Assembly (NCBI RefSeq): GCF_036785885.1
Contig: NC_092322.1
Location: 11,430,466-11,494,465, forward strand
Direction of reading: 5' to 3'
Origin: Coffea arabica
Taxonomy: Eukaryota; Streptophyta; Magnoliopsida; Gentianales; Rubiaceae
Length of the DNA stretch: 64,000 bases
This document shows, piece after piece, positions 1 through 11,899 of this stretch. Position 1 is the stretch's first letter. Every line of letters starts with the position of its first letter. The notes under the pieces were generated by a model. It saw only the letters and a list, made by a program, of their open reading frames with translations. It was not told the DNA's origin and made no database searches. The position numbers were made by a program, and so were the translations under genes.

Positions 1-205
1 CAATTCTTCGAGACTTCAATATTAAATGTTCACCCTTGGCTGATATCGTAAGTAGATTTGGGAAAAACGAAGGACACGAATTTTCAACACTAACCACCTT
101 AGTCCAAGATTTTCCATATTCCTTCGTGATCCACAGCTCACCAGCCTGTAGACAACCATTTAGGTCCGGAATTTTATAAAACCAAAGGTTCCCTCCGATT
201 TCTCC
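1..205 (-). pseudogene. Out-of-frame C-terminal remnant of the F-box gene
   Basis: Reading the minus strand from 205 to 1, one frame is open and encodes family-like sequence: GGNLWFYKIPDLNGCL, ELWITKEYGKSWTKVVSV, and then a hydrophobic-strand pattern ending LILKSRRI at the window edge. The 'W-x-x-KEYG-x-SWTKV' pattern is characteristic of the C-terminal half of FBA-type F-box proteins. It is one base out of frame with 231-980, and a TAA (206-208) also lies in this frame just before the remnant. The host gene has therefore suffered at least two lesions between about 205 and 233, or an assembly error is present. The gene continues beyond the window. Confidence 0.6.
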
Positions 206-230
206 TTACTTCCCCGAGAGATCATTCTCT

Positions 231-980
231 TTAATTAGGATTCGGTGCTTCCAACTCTCTGTACATCTCCGTGGCTAAATCAAGAGAAACAATATATGCT
301 CCACGCGCTGTTTCCTTGGCCAGGAAATGGAGCTTCCCCTCGACCAGCACACCAGGTCCAGAAGACAGATATGATGTATCGCCAGGCAAATCAGCAATCC
401 TTCTCCAAGCTCCAGCTTTGGAGCTGTAAACTAGAGTCCCATACCTCGAGTATTTGGCATTCATTACCAGTACCACTACTTTATAATCGTCACTAGAAGC
501 ATCAAACCCGAAGCCCGAGATCACAGATAAGGAAGCTGTCGATGGAAGAATTAACTCAGGCAAATTCTTGTATTTTCTTATTGATGGATTCCACAAGAAG
601 AAATACGATTGACGAGGTCGAAAGACGCAAATACATATCAATCCCTCACTACAGCCAACAATTTCAAAATACCTGCACAGGTGTCTATCGTTGGTAGTTG
701 TAAGGGCTCCTTCATCCTGTGGGATTAGGACATGGGGACTAGCCTGTCCGTACAATAAAGAGTTGAGAGAACAATATTTGAAGCTGCAATTGTTCTCCAA
801 CACAAGTAGGCTTTGGTTGTTTAGCGAAGTCTGGTAATTGAGATGAGCTTTGATGAATTGAGGGCTCGAAATTAACGCAAGCCATGATTTCGAAACACAC
901 TTGAATTTCAAGAGTGATTTCACTGGAAGCTTTGACAGAATTTCAGGTATGAGATGAAAAGGGATATATCTATCCATCAT
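231..980 (-). CDS. F-box protein (FBA/CPR1-like), prematurely ended
   Basis: The 249-residue frame starts with a typical N-terminal F-box (about residues 4-45: IPFHLIPEILSKLPVKSLL, then FKCVSKSWLALISSPQF). An F-box-associated beta-propeller-like region follows (FFLWNPSIRKYKNLP, SGFGFDASSDDYKVV, VSLDLATEMYRELE). Family members are the substrate-recognition subunit of SCF (SKP1-cullin-F-box) ubiquitin ligases; the F-box binds SKP1 and the C-terminal region binds the target. The family is usually 350-420 residues, so this frame is short. It stops just after the LDLATE motif, and the rest of the family's C-terminal region is visible further along the same strand in another frame (see the 1-205 entry). 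No GT-AG intron would join the two. It is either a truncated protein or a young pseudogene. The substrate is unknown. Confidence 0.75.
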   Translation of the reverse strand: MMDRYIPFHLIPEILSKLPVKSLLKFKCVSKSWLALISSPQFIKAHLNYQTSLNNQSLLVLENNCSFKYCSLNSLLYGQASPHVLIPQDEGALTTTNDRHLCRYFEIVGCSEGLICICVFRPRQSYFFLWNPSIRKYKNLPELILPSTASLSVISGFGFDASSDDYKVVVLVMNAKYSRYGTLVYSSKAGAWRRIADLPGDTSYLSSGPGVLVEGKLHFLAKETARGAYIVSLDLATEMYRELEAPNPN

Positions 981-1372
981 TGATGTTATTGTTCGATGAA
1001 ACTATATTGCTCTCAATACTCTGTTCTGATCTTCTTTATTTTTCGAAGATTTTGTGGTCTTTATGAAGTTCATCAATATCTATGCTTTCACTATATGTGC
1101 TGGATTCGGAAAAACAGAACGTGAAACTTTTTGGCAACTAATAATACTTCTACAATCTACATGAAACCTTTTTTGTCTGGAATATGTTTGTATCTCCTCG
1201 TCATGTACAAAACCTATTGGCATCTAGAGTTTATAACAGGAAAGGTAATACGGAGAACAAGTTACTTGGACTTTCCGAACTCTATTCTTAACCATATTCC
1301 GTTTCCATGGCAAGTGGCATAAACAAGGACTCTTTTGACGTAAAATCAGAGGTGGCAATTGAGATCAATGGG

Positions 1373-1552
1373 CCTCTTAGGATTGGCTCAGATGTTCTCG
1401 GGATAGCTTCGTTAGGTCCTGAAGTCATGTTAGGTCCTGAAGTCATGTGTTCGAGTCAACTCTCTATCACTTATATATTCTTGGAGGGTGGGGTGCACAG
1501 GTGCAAGGAAATTAGTCTGACAAAGTTGGGATACTCCCTATGTTGAAAAAAA
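1373..1552 (+). mobile_element. tRNA-derived SINE with poly(A) tail and target-site duplication
   Basis: The element has an internal RNA polymerase III promoter: an A box TGGCTCAGATG at 1384-1394 and a B box GTTCGAGTC at 1449-1457. It ends in a run of A at about 1546-1552. It is flanked by a 16-bp target-site duplication with one mismatch, AATTGAGATCAATGGG at 1357-1372 and AATTGAGCTCAATGGG at 1553-1568. Body about 180 bp. An 18-bp perfect tandem duplication (1411-1428 and 1429-1446) lies between the A and B boxes and stretches their spacing beyond the usual distance. I cannot assign a named family. Confidence 0.8.
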
Positions 1553-1924
1553 AATTGAGCTCAATGGGACTTTGTGCGGGATGAATTTAGAGCATTTAGC
1601 ATTGGGTATTAGATGGGATCAATCCCGTGCTCAACAAGTAATGGGAGTGCTTGTGTGTTAATTAGCGCCCATCACATAATACAACTACCTTACATAAAAA
1701 ATTAGTCCAACGTTTATAATAGTTAAAACTAGGGGAATTTTATGTAAATTACTCAATATCTTATGAGTCTAAATTTTTAAATTATTACTAAAATTTAAAA
1801 TTTTTATTAATTTTTATTTTTGTAACAAACAATTTGTTGCCAAAAAAAATCAACTACTGAAAGATAAAAAAAAAAAAAAAACTTGAGTAGTAAATCATAG
1901 TATACAAGGATTTAGTAGACGATG

Positions 1925-2190
1925 ATTTACAATGTAATATTTAGAGGGTGTGCCAAACGTTATTGATCTTAAAAAAGCTGCAACAATTGTGAAAGATAAT
2001 TGACAAGAGTTCAAACCTTGCCTCCCACCAAAATGCCACTCTTGTAGCTCTGCTTCAAATCCAGACGAGTGCGTAAGTGCACCCGTCTGGTTCGGTGGTG
2101 GTTCTATCTCCATCAATCCCCTGTAAGCTCAGTTGAGCCTCTCCATAGTTAGAGCAGGAGTAGGGATGACAATTGACAAAAAAAAAAAAT
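1925..2190 (+). mobile_element. Possible second, degraded SINE
   Basis: A B-box-like motif (GAGTTCAAACCTTGCC, about 2006-2021) is followed by roughly 160 bp of moderately GC-rich sequence ending in a 12-base A run at about 2178-2190. That layout suits a tRNA-derived SINE. I see no convincing A box and no target-site duplication, so this is only a candidate. Confidence 0.3.
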
Positions 2191-5100
2191 TTGTAAAAAA
2201 TAATTTCTTTAAATATCAAATAACTAAAGGTAAATAAATGCCCCTGCGGAATTGCGTTTGTAATTCGTCGAAGAACACACCCTCAAAAGAATAACACACA
2301 ACATGAAGAATATTAAGACCACGCACAGCTTGTAATCAGCGAATTGAACTCCCATGCGAATATGGCAGTAGCAAGCCCGGATCCATTTAGAATTGGAATG
2401 GTAGGACAGGCTACTATCAGTTTCCAAATTCAATTCTTAATTACGATAAGGATTGGTGTCCTAACAGGTAACAATTGGGCAAAAACAAGGATTTGATTAG
2501 AGGGCACTAGTTAATATAATACTCTAGCATCTAGATTCTAGTCAAATATCGGACATTTTAGTCCAAAAATATATATTAAAAAAAGTCCCATTTCATTTTG
2601 ATTAAGTGGGATTTTGTATTTGAGGGACTAAAGAAGTTTCGGAACCAAAAAATAATTTGGAAATAATTGAAGGGTGCAAAATAAAATTAACCCCATAAAT
2701 AAAGAAAAAAAAATTACCCAACAGTTGTACCTTACTAAATGAAGATTTTAGCCATCAAATTACTACACCGTCTTGGCTTCGTGTCCATAGGCAACGATAC
2801 CAGACACAATAGCTAAGGAAAGTGAAAGATGATGGTAAGCTTGACAAAGAAGCAAAACAATGGTGTTTTATTTGTATTTTTCAATCTAATGAACAATTTC
2901 GTGTACTTAATCAGGACAAATATCTAGTGACTGCTGCAAATCGATTTCAATTATCGCTTTTTAGGACTTATGATGACTTATAAAGAATTGCCATTAAACT
3001 CAGGATAAATCAGCAATAACTTCAAACATGCAACGATGCCCCAGTCAATCTACCTAGAATCCAGTTTACAAAACAAAAGCTACAAGTTTGTTCAAGAATG
3101 AGCAGATAAACAACCTGATGAAGATACAATGTCAAAAACTTGACTCTCTGATGTCTCAGCTGGTAATAAAGGCCCTTTAAACTGTTTGTTTTGGGCTTCA
3201 TGTTGTCATTGCAGTTTGCATCATTTGTGCTCAGCAAACCAAGGCTTTCAATGAAACAACTAGCATGATAAGGTAATTAAATTTTTTTTGTCTAGCAGAA
3301 TAAATTTCAGGTTTTTGAGAAATATTGCACAAAAGTTCGAGACAGTGTACTAAAATGCTTAGTTATGGCCCCATAAGGTGGTAAAATCTTATCCTAGTAA
3401 GGGTTTTCTTTGATCTAAGTTCATCAATAACTTCAATATCATCCATAAAGAACTGCAATCTTCAATTGAACTACCTGAACTCCAGTCAAAACTTCAACAT
3501 GCATCCATAAAGCACTGCTGATGTTTTACACCAAGCAAAAAATGTCTAGTCAAAACTTGCCCACATAATAGTGCAGCAGTAATGAGACCAGAAGATGAGA
3601 CCTAGCCGGGAGTTGCTAGGAAAACAATCCGATCATGTGCTCTGTTCTCAGCAAACTATTGCCTTCATGTCAAATCTATGTCTTGCTGTACAGGACGATA
3701 ATATCATGATGATTACTACTAATCCACATATTCTGACATCAAATTACTACTACAAAGCGGTTCACTTTATATGGAATCAAATTGACTAGGAAATAAATAG
3801 ATTAACAAACACTACAGAAACTAGGGTTCTCAGAAGATTGTCTATAAAGGAAAAAGTCACAAGGATGAGAAAATATCAGGCATAATAAGTTGTTTCAATG
3901 GATATGCCAGCTGATTTGTTGTGCTGTCAAGTCTTCAGTCCAAGGTATAGGTTAATGAGAACACAGACACAGATTCCCATTGCGAACCCAAACCTTTGAC
4001 TATCTTGCCATGGAAACTACTACAGCTTCATATCAAACATAGCCTCCTAAAATATTGTAATTGTGATAAGTTGAACAGCCAAAGTAGTCTTCTACTTCAC
4101 ATCTGTATGTCCGCATTAGCTCACAAATCAAGGATCTCAATGCCCATAATTTCAACAGGAAAAATATCTTATTAAGGATGGAAGTGTACAGATGGAATTT
4201 AGCAAAAAGAAAGTCATTCGATCAAAATGCTCAGGATGTTATCAAGATCAAAATGTTGGATGGTGCACTCCAGGTTTGAATGAGATTCTCAAGCCAACCA
4301 CAAATAAAAAATTTGAAAGATCGAGGCTTTTTCACTGCCTGCCACCAACTTTATGTAATGCTGCCAAAATTTTAGCATACACAAGATTGTTGATCAAAGA
4401 ACTAAACACCTTATACTCAACTGATGTCAAATAAACTTAATGTGAATTCGAGGTATATGTGAGTACACCTCAAAGAAGCAAGAAGCCCCGTGAGTTTCTT
4501 GGCCAAATAAATCCTACCAAAATATAGCCATCCCACAGGTCCTTTGACTCCATCCAACATTCCTGAATAGAAATTGTCCATGTGCCTTCCTCACAATCCC
4601 ACTTATCTACAGGCTACAGCTGTCTAAGACACCATTATCTCTCATCAACATTCGAAAGGTATTTTAATAAGCCATAAGCCCTTAATCATTAATGGGTGTA
4701 TTAGAAGAATCAAGTCTACCTGATAAAACTAAGGGGATCAAGTAAAAAGATTATGTTGTATGCAAGCTATATTTCTTCTCACCAAGAAGGATCGGGCAGC
4801 GGACAACCCACATGGCAAAATAACATGACAGGTTTATTCATTGAGAATATGCATTTTCATACATGACAGAAGTTTGAAGTGAACTATTCTTATTACAGAA
4901 TAACATGTTGACAGTTATCTCTGAAATTTTACAAGAACAGGACTAGCAATAGATCTGACTATAAGTATCTTTCTTCTGCGTTAGTTGCGAGAATGCTCGG
5001 CATCTGATATAGGCCGCTTAAAATAAGACGGAATATCCAATTTCACTATTTTGATGTTGAGATTACTTGTTTATATCAATCAATGTTGTCCAATTTAGCT

Positions 5101-5899
5101 TTCCATATTTCAGCAAATATACACACTAAACTGTTCAACATCTTAATGAGGGGAAAAGGTTATCTTAAAAAGAATCCTCAACTAAATCTATTAAAGATAG
5201 ATTCAAAGATACATTGAAGGTTGAGGGACCATATATACCTTTCAATATCTTCCTCGAGAAGAAACTTGCCCTACTGGCAAAAACAGCTACCATACAGTTA
5301 TAGATAGAATGCGGAAGTGAAGAGCCTTCTTTGGAGCACAGCATTTCTTTTCGTTGGATAAGGCAGTGAATATCATACTTTCACTCTTTAATAATGAGAC
5401 TAACTTTGATGACTTTCTGAACATGCAGTGAGAAGTGAATGAAACATTCAGTAAGGTTACTACTGATCATCAATCTCTTAATAACTCACAAACAGGTAAT
5501 TAGGAAAAAAATTACCATAACTAAGAAGTCAGAGATTGTTGTGTTTCTTAATCTTTAGATTAAGACATTACAACAACTAAAGCTCCTTACAGAGACAAGA
5601 TATCTGCTCAATGAAACAAACTTTCCGCGACCAATTGATAAACTTTCCAATCAACAGAATTGATAAAGTCATACTAACAAAAGCTGCACTCCATGCAAGA
5701 AGTAAATGTTTATCATAGAAACAAATTTGAATAAAATCAGATTCCAAGTCTACATTATGCAAGTGACCTCAAAAGGATAAATGCTAATAATTGAAATTGA
5801 CATTAGCTATGGTCAATCTCCATAAAAGTTACCTCCTTTACAAAATTATGAATTTCAAAGCACCAAGCCCCTGATTGCGAAATAAAACAGACTTCAGCA
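2191..5899. other. Intergenic; no supported gene
   Basis: About 3.7 kb without a convincing coding exon on either strand. Its base composition is more balanced than the transposon-rich DNA elsewhere, so part of it may be 3' untranslated sequence or a non-coding transcript downstream of the tubulin cofactor gene. Open stretches are short and show no recognisable domain. Confidence 0.5.
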
Positions 5900-7033
5900 T
5901 CATCCTCCGTTCTCATTCCTGTTAGAGATATCGACCATCTCAATGCGCTCATTTTCAGGCAAAACTGACCAATTTGGAGACTGCACTGCTCTCAGCCACC
6001 GAAAATCATCCACATTAGCCCAATTCCCAGTCTCTTCACTCAAATTCGCTTCCCCAAGATCCTTCTCAATCCCAGCATACTTCAAACAGTATGGTGCAAA
6101 CCTCACCTCACTACTATCCTCAATGATCGGCCTACTCCTCACTCTCAAGTAAAAATCACAACTTTTAGCATTATGAATCCTAATCTGATGTGACGCCAAC
6201 ACGAAAACACACTCCTCCACGTCCTCAATCAAAACCGACCCGAAAACCGGGCCAACATAAGCCCTGCAACCTCTCAACTTATTCACAAATAACGCCCTCA
6301 GACAACCCTTTAATCTCACCTCACAACCCTTCAAATTCGACACCGAAAATTCCCCAATTTCGCCCTCCCTATCAAATTCCTTCACTAAAACCTCATTCTC
6401 CTTACCCCTGAACCCTTGTGAAGATTGAAAAACCCCACTCAAACCCACAATTTCTATCCCCAATGTTGGCTTTTCTGACTCATTTACGATGCTGTTTTGA
6501 GCTGGGCTTGGACTAGGATCTGCGGATGGTTTCTTTTTGTTTCTGAAGGAGAATTTTTTCTTGGGGATGACATGGGAGGTGGCGTCATCGAGGGATAGCT
6601 TGAGATCGGATATAGTTTTGAGGCAGGTGCGGACTTCGTAAGAGGGTAAATAGTAGGAGCTCTCAGCGACGAGCTTCTCGACGGTGGAGATTGAGACGGA
6701 AACGTTCTGGAGCTCGGATTTTAACGAATCGGGGTCCGAGGAGGTCGTGTGAGAAATGCGAGCAAGGTTGGATTCGATGGACAGCTTTGATTCGCTGAAG
6801 CGAGCTAGGAAGGACTGAATGGACTCGGCGTTCGAGGTGAGGTCGGAGGTGGGTTTCTGCGAAATGCGGGAATGGTGGAGATTGTTGAGGCGCTCTACCA
6901 TTGCCGCGTGCTTCCGCTGGAGGGCTGCATCTTGCGATTCAGGTATTGTGGCGGCGGTGGTGGTGGAGCTGAAGGCGAACGCTGAGGCGGCGTTGGTGGT
7001 TGAATCTGCTGGTGGATGATTGTCCTCCGCCAT
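5900..7033 (-). CDS. TFCC: Tubulin-folding cofactor C (TBCC-domain protein)
   Basis: A single-exon 377-residue protein matching plant tubulin folding cofactor C (PORCINO in Arabidopsis, also intronless). An Ala/Thr-rich N-terminus is followed by a helical, spectrin-like region (about residues 35-160, starting AALQRKHAAMVERLNNLHH). The TBCC/C-CAP beta-helix is about residues 190-345 (GLSGVFQSSQGFRGKENEVLVKEF broken up by short linkers, VRLKGCLRALFVNKLRGC, GPVFGSVLIEDVEECVFV, ASHQIRIHNAKSCDFYLRVRSR), ending near DFRWLRAVQSPNWSVL. Cofactor C works with cofactors D and E in the cytosol to release native alpha/beta-tubulin and stimulates GTP hydrolysis by beta-tubulin; the RSRPIIE stretch lies where the family carries its catalytic arginine. 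The ATG at 7033 is the first in the frame and gives the family's normal length. The gene looks intact. Confidence 0.93.
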   Translation of the reverse strand: MAEDNHPPADSTTNAASAFAFSSTTTAATIPESQDAALQRKHAAMVERLNNLHHSRISQKPTSDLTSNAESIQSFLARFSESKLSIESNLARISHTTSSDPDSLKSELQNVSVSISTVEKLVAESSYYLPSYEVRTCLKTISDLKLSLDDATSHVIPKKKFSFRNKKKPSADPSPSPAQNSIVNESEKPTLGIEIVGLSGVFQSSQGFRGKENEVLVKEFDREGEIGEFSVSNLKGCEVRLKGCLRALFVNKLRGCRAYVGPVFGSVLIEDVEECVFVLASHQIRIHNAKSCDFYLRVRSRPIIEDSSEVRFAPYCLKYAGIEKDLGEANLSEETGNWANVDDFRWLRAVQSPNWSVLPENERIEMVDISNRNENGG

Positions 7034-7210
7034 TTCCGTTTCCGTCAGCTTCCAACTTGTTTTCGTCTACACTTCTTTCCTTTTACTCCCAGCAAAGATA
7101 CCCGTCAATTTCAATCCCCTCCCCTTTATATACCCTTTTTCACATTTTAATCTAGATTTGATTATTTAAATGAGTTTAATCAGGCTGAGTAGTAATCCAT
7201 CATATATTGA

Positions 7211-7394
7211 TTTATAACAGAGTAATAGTAATAATCTATATAACATGTTTGGATACGAGACTATTTGGAAAAATTATTTGAAAAAATTGGTTGAAAACAT
7301 TTTTTATAACAGAGTAATAGTAATAATCTATATAACATGTTTGGATACGAGACTATTTGGAAAAATTATTTGAAAAAATTGGTTGAAAACATTT
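7211..7394. repeat. Perfect 92-bp tandem duplication
   Basis: Two adjacent copies (7211-7302 and 7303-7394) match without difference along 92 bp. Each contains the phrase ATGTTTGGATACGAGACTA, which resembles the ends of the 'GTTTGGAT' MITEs elsewhere in the window. The identity points to a very recent duplication, or to an assembly artefact. Confidence 0.85.
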
Positions 7395-8380
7395 TTAAAA
7401 AATGTGTTTAAAAAACGTGTTTACAATGCGAGTAAAAAAAATTTTACAAATAAGATCAAATCACGTACAAGCTTAGAATAGTAGTCCACCAAATTCTCAC
7501 TCATAACAAGCTTGAAAAAATGCCTAAAAGAACTTGATGTGAGTTTTTTCTTTTTCCATTATTGTGATTTATATGTAATATTGGTTGACTGACCAGGCAC
7601 TGCAAATTAACTAGCAATACTACTGTAATTTCACTCGAAAGTTGTCGATTAATGGAAGTTTGTTCGACTGGACTTTAACAGGTTGATGAACTAATTTAAT
7701 ACGTGCACTAATTGAGCAAAACTAGAATCAGACATCTTGCTCGTGTTTGAGCCTTTAGTGTTACAGCCCATGATGATGAAATGCAAATTTTTTTTTTTTT
7801 CAGTAACGATAACATTTATATGACCTAATTTATCTTATTTTAGGAGGAGGGCGAACCTAATCTAGAGAAGGAAGCCCTGAAGTGGCAAGCCACAAATAGT
7901 AACTAGTGGGAGACACGGTCTGATCCATTGACCTCCCATCCACAACCAAGACTAAAATATCCGCCAAGCAATTGCTGTTACTAGAGGTCATCCCTGAATG
8001 GATTCACCATCTACTGATCTTAGAAATAGTCACAAGCTAATCTTCTTTCATTCTTTTTACCATTGTCCATACAGTAATATAATCCAACAGTTAAAGGAAG
8101 CAGACAGAGGTCAGCAGAGCACTGAAGCTACATCCAATATTAGCACTAAGTCGTACTAGCTAGTAGTAAAAGAGTATAAAGGCTTGCTGCCAATTACGTT
8201 AGACATCAGGTCAGCTGCTGCTCGCACTTAGTATAGGGACAAAAAATGATCTCATTGATAGATTACAAGAACCTGGTACGAGAAACTTGGGCAAGATAAA
8301 AGAGTTAAAAGAGGTTAACCATGGAATGACCCAAGGGAATAAGATACAACATGACCCAAATAATAATTTGGCTTGTTCCC
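7395..8380. other. Intergenic between TFCC and RPL29; nothing recognised
   Basis: AT-rich sequence without a supportable exon. It should contain the L29 3' untranslated region and the TFCC promoter side, but I see no diagnostic motif. A poly(T) run lies near 7789. Confidence 0.4.
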
Positions 8381-10293
8381 TCATGCTGATTCCTTGGCTT
8401 CCTTGGCTTCTGCAGCTGCCTCCTCCTCTTGTAGTTTCTTCAATGATGGAGGTGGTCTAGGAACAATGCTTTTCTTCCATTTTTTGTCGAGCTTCCTTGA
8501 CAATCTCTTGTTGATTCCCTCCTCAAGCTCTCTCTCCCGTTTGACAGTTAGCATACGGGCAATCTGTGAAATAGAAGCATGGTTATATTCTAGAAGATAA
8601 GTCCAACATGGGCATTCCAATTGTTGGAAGTTGCAAGCAATAGGCTGCGCACCACTAATTAGAAAACCATCGTCTTGTACAATTTGAACATCGAGGAAGA
8701 AATTTTTGCCTAGTATAGTCTGTAAGATGAAAAGAATTGGAAGTTTCCATACAAAGATCAGGTAAAAACTACCCAAGCACATATTCTGAAATCCTAAAGA
8801 TAAGAATGTTAAAGAACAGAAAGGCTGAAACTACCATTTAGAAAGGCAAACTTTAAAGGTGCATAGGAAACAGAACAGTCACTAATACTCCCTGTTGCCG
8901 CGAAACAAATCGCAAGTACCCAAGAAATACACTTTGTAAGTTTGAACGAAATGATCAGATAGGAAAAAATATCTTTTACTTCCTTTAGTTGCCCTTGATC
9001 CTTTTAACTCTCATAAGAAGTGCCATGTTTAGCTGCAATCAAATTGAAGTCTAAATATCTGAATCTTTTAACACCTATAAATTGTATCCTTTTGGACACA
9101 AGTCTCGTTTGTAACACTGCACAACTTTTGAACTGCCTAATTGCTTATTGAGGTAGTAGTGGTAAATTGCCTGCTCAATGTTGTTCAATGACTAACACGG
9201 AGCTTGCTAAGCTAATGCAAACTTCTAAAAGGCAAGGCTGATAAGCAGCCTTGCCATAGTTCCCCAATGATATGCTAGTGTTATCATACAAGACTGCTTC
9301 CATGTGAAACTGATACTTTGACTGTATTAAACTCAAAAAAAAAACTCTGTAGAGGACAGCCAATCTTCTTCAAGTGTCTTTCATGTCACCAAGAGAACTG
9401 CTTAATTCCAATTTTGTACTTTTCTACAGAAAGATCAAAAAATACGATCTAAAATCTATTTTCCCGCTATCTGCAGTTACAAAGTACAAATGTCCAGATA
9501 AGAATTCTTTGCCTCCAGTGTCGAACAATTCTGACTTGACAACATTTCGTTTTATTTAACTCCCTCATACAGACCATTGCACATTGTCTAACTAACAGCT
9601 CAATACCAGCAGATAATACACACTCAAACAATGCCTAAATTTCTAGACTATGAAGCTAATTCGGGATCAAGAGCATGGTGACAATTTTAGGCCTCACAAA
9701 TAACCACCCAAATTAGCCCACTTTTTTCCAAGACCAACTTTTTTTATGCCGTTAACAATCCGACAAAGTGAAAAGTAATTAGGCCAATAAAAAGTACCAA
9801 GAGAATGCTCATGAGTAAATAGTGCAGCAATCAAATCTCAGCTAAGCTTTTCACCGAACAACACATGCACATTCTCAAATTCACAAAATTCACGCAACAA
9901 AGACGCAAATTTACAGAAGGGAAACACAACAAAGATCACAATTTGAAGTACCCTTTTCCGCATGCGGCGAAACTCGCTGGACTTGAACTCATTACGAGCC
10001 GACCTCTGAAGCCGTAGCATAAAGAGCTCCCCTTTCAAGTCCACAATCTCCTCGCTCAACTCCTCCGTGGTTTTGGCTCTAATTTCTTTCAACTCCTCCT
10101 GCTTCTTTGCCATCATCACCACTCTAGAAGAAGCAGAAGAAGAAGACCCTGATGAAGTCCTCAGAGTAGACGCACTTGGAGCAAGCGCGGGACAAATATG
10201 GGCAATGCGAACCCCATGAAATGATGATTTTGAGAGACCCAATTTACCAGTGAAGCTCACGCTCGTTGGCGAAGCAATAGATAAGCTCATCAT
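8381..10293 (-). CDS. RPL29: 50S ribosomal protein L29, chloroplastic (2 exons)
   Basis: Exon 1 is 9952-10293 (114 codons), exon 2 is 8381-8563 (60 codons plus stop), and the GT-AG intron is 1388 bp (GTACTT donor, TTTCACAG acceptor, phase 0). Predicted protein 174 aa. Residues 1 to about 60 are a Ser/Ala-rich chloroplast transit peptide. The mature uL29 domain follows: KKQEELKEIRAKTTEELSEE, DLKGELFMLRLQRSARNEFK, then across the junction FRRMRKR-IARMLTVKRERE. The plant plastid extension KSIVPRPPPSLKKLQEEEAA closes the protein. uL29 sits at the peptide-exit tunnel of the large ribosomal subunit. The reading frame of the intron side (RKR-VLQIV) is not homologous, which supports the splice. Intact. 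Confidence 0.95.
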
Positions 10294-11899
10294 CGGTAGT
10301 TGTTTATCTTCTCCTCAGTTCTTCTTCCTTGTCTATGCTTCGCCAGCTTTCTCACTCTCTGGCTGCAGAAGCAAATGTTATGGATAAGGCTTGGAGACGC
10401 TAAACGGTCGAGAATTACCACGGTTGCTTGATTTTTACTTCTTCTTTGCAAATAGGAGTCCCACTCACTCAAATTAAGCAAGTGGGAAAATGATTTACAA
10501 CAATTGGAGTAAATTTTAAGGGGGTGAATCTCGGCTGTATGTCCTATTTCATAATCCCCAATTCGGCACTTAAATTAATGGATTGAAAATTTGAGATATT
10601 AATATATTAATGAATTCAGATATTATTATGTTTAGATGCGTTAATTCATTGACATTTAGTAGATGTTAACATATTTAAATGCGTTTGATTACAAAAATAA
10701 AATAAAATATTTGAATTAAGTAACATATTGAATTAAGTGATAAATTATTCATTTATCACTTATTTTTAGGAGTAAGTTTTGTCTAATCTATTAAATGTAA
10801 GTGTTGAATTGATTATCAAATAAGACCTAAATGATATATAGTCTCAAACATATCAGATAAATATTTAAAAATTCAACAACTTAATATATTCATATCTCAA
10901 TTTTCAGATTTTTCATTTTTTAGACTTTAGTTTTATCAAACGCATGTAAACAAATTATAGCTTAATAATATTACAAAGTAATTTATAAATTATAAGATTC
11001 TGCTTTATAATTAGTTGAAACTCTTATATATGATTTAAAATAGATATAATTTGATACTATGTGTTAGTTCGTTACTTACAAGAACTACCTCTAAACAATA
11101 AATTGTATTTAATGGCGGATGAGTATGAATGGTTACTAGCGCATACTTTTAACCTATTGTTTGCTTTGTCGTCGTGGATTGAATTAGATAAGATTTATTA
11201 TTTTCTCTATTGGTAAATTAAGATAAAATCTTCCTTTTCCATTTTTGTCTAATCAAGTCTTCATTCTCTAGAAATCGAAATGCTCTTTGTTTGTTGGATT
11301 ACACATCATTACAAGTTTATTTGCAACCTCTTTTTTTCTCCTTAACCCTATTTTGTGCTTTTATGATGGAATGTTGCTTCTCTTGTGTCTTTACCGTTAT
11401 GATTCAAGCTAAAAACGACCGGATATATACAAACAACTTTGAATCAATTAGAAAATTCTTTGTATCGGTGTAATAGTTTTTGATTGTACAGTAGGTCTTC
11501 TGATCCACGCATATAAGGTTGAGTTGAGGCTTTGAGATTGAGGTATTGATTCTTTTCACATTTGCGTTATACATTTATATTCAAAACCCTAAGCCACGAC
11601 TCAGTAATAAACACGAGTCCAACTATAAAAAGTTCTCTTAAATAATAGAAACAAACATGTAAATCTCTATAATGAATGAGGTGAACCATCTTTTAGTTTA
11701 TTTCTATCATTTGAATCGTATGTTGTTTAGCATAAAAATTTTCAATAAATATAACGACAAAAGTTTGTTTAAAGTTTCAGAGTTTCAATTCGAATTGTAT
11801 AACAACTTGTATTTCATCACCTCATACCATAAGATTATTCATGTTTCTATTGGTTTTAGTACCAAGATTTCATGATTTTTCTTACAGATGATATGACAA
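10294..11899. other. Intergenic, AT-rich
   Basis: No gene recognised. The left part should hold the divergent RPL29 promoter. From about 11500 to 11899 the sequence is the first copy of a repeated block that recurs upstream of the TolB-like gene (see the triplication entry). Confidence 0.4.

Noticed and set aside
2763-2832. Minus-strand frame ending LSLSLAIVSGIVAYGHEAKTV-like before a TAG, after an AG dinucleotide
   Set aside because: It looks protein-like, but no partner exons or family match were found on that strand in the following 3 kb.
4540-4660. Minus-strand stretch reading LDGVKGPVGWLYFGRIYLAKK
   Set aside because: Protein-like by eye, but it is short, without splice sites in register or a known family.
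5577-5762. Minus-strand open frame with a hydrophobic stretch downstream of the TFCC stop
   Set aside because: No conserved domain and no splice context; probably untranslated sequence of TFCC or chance.
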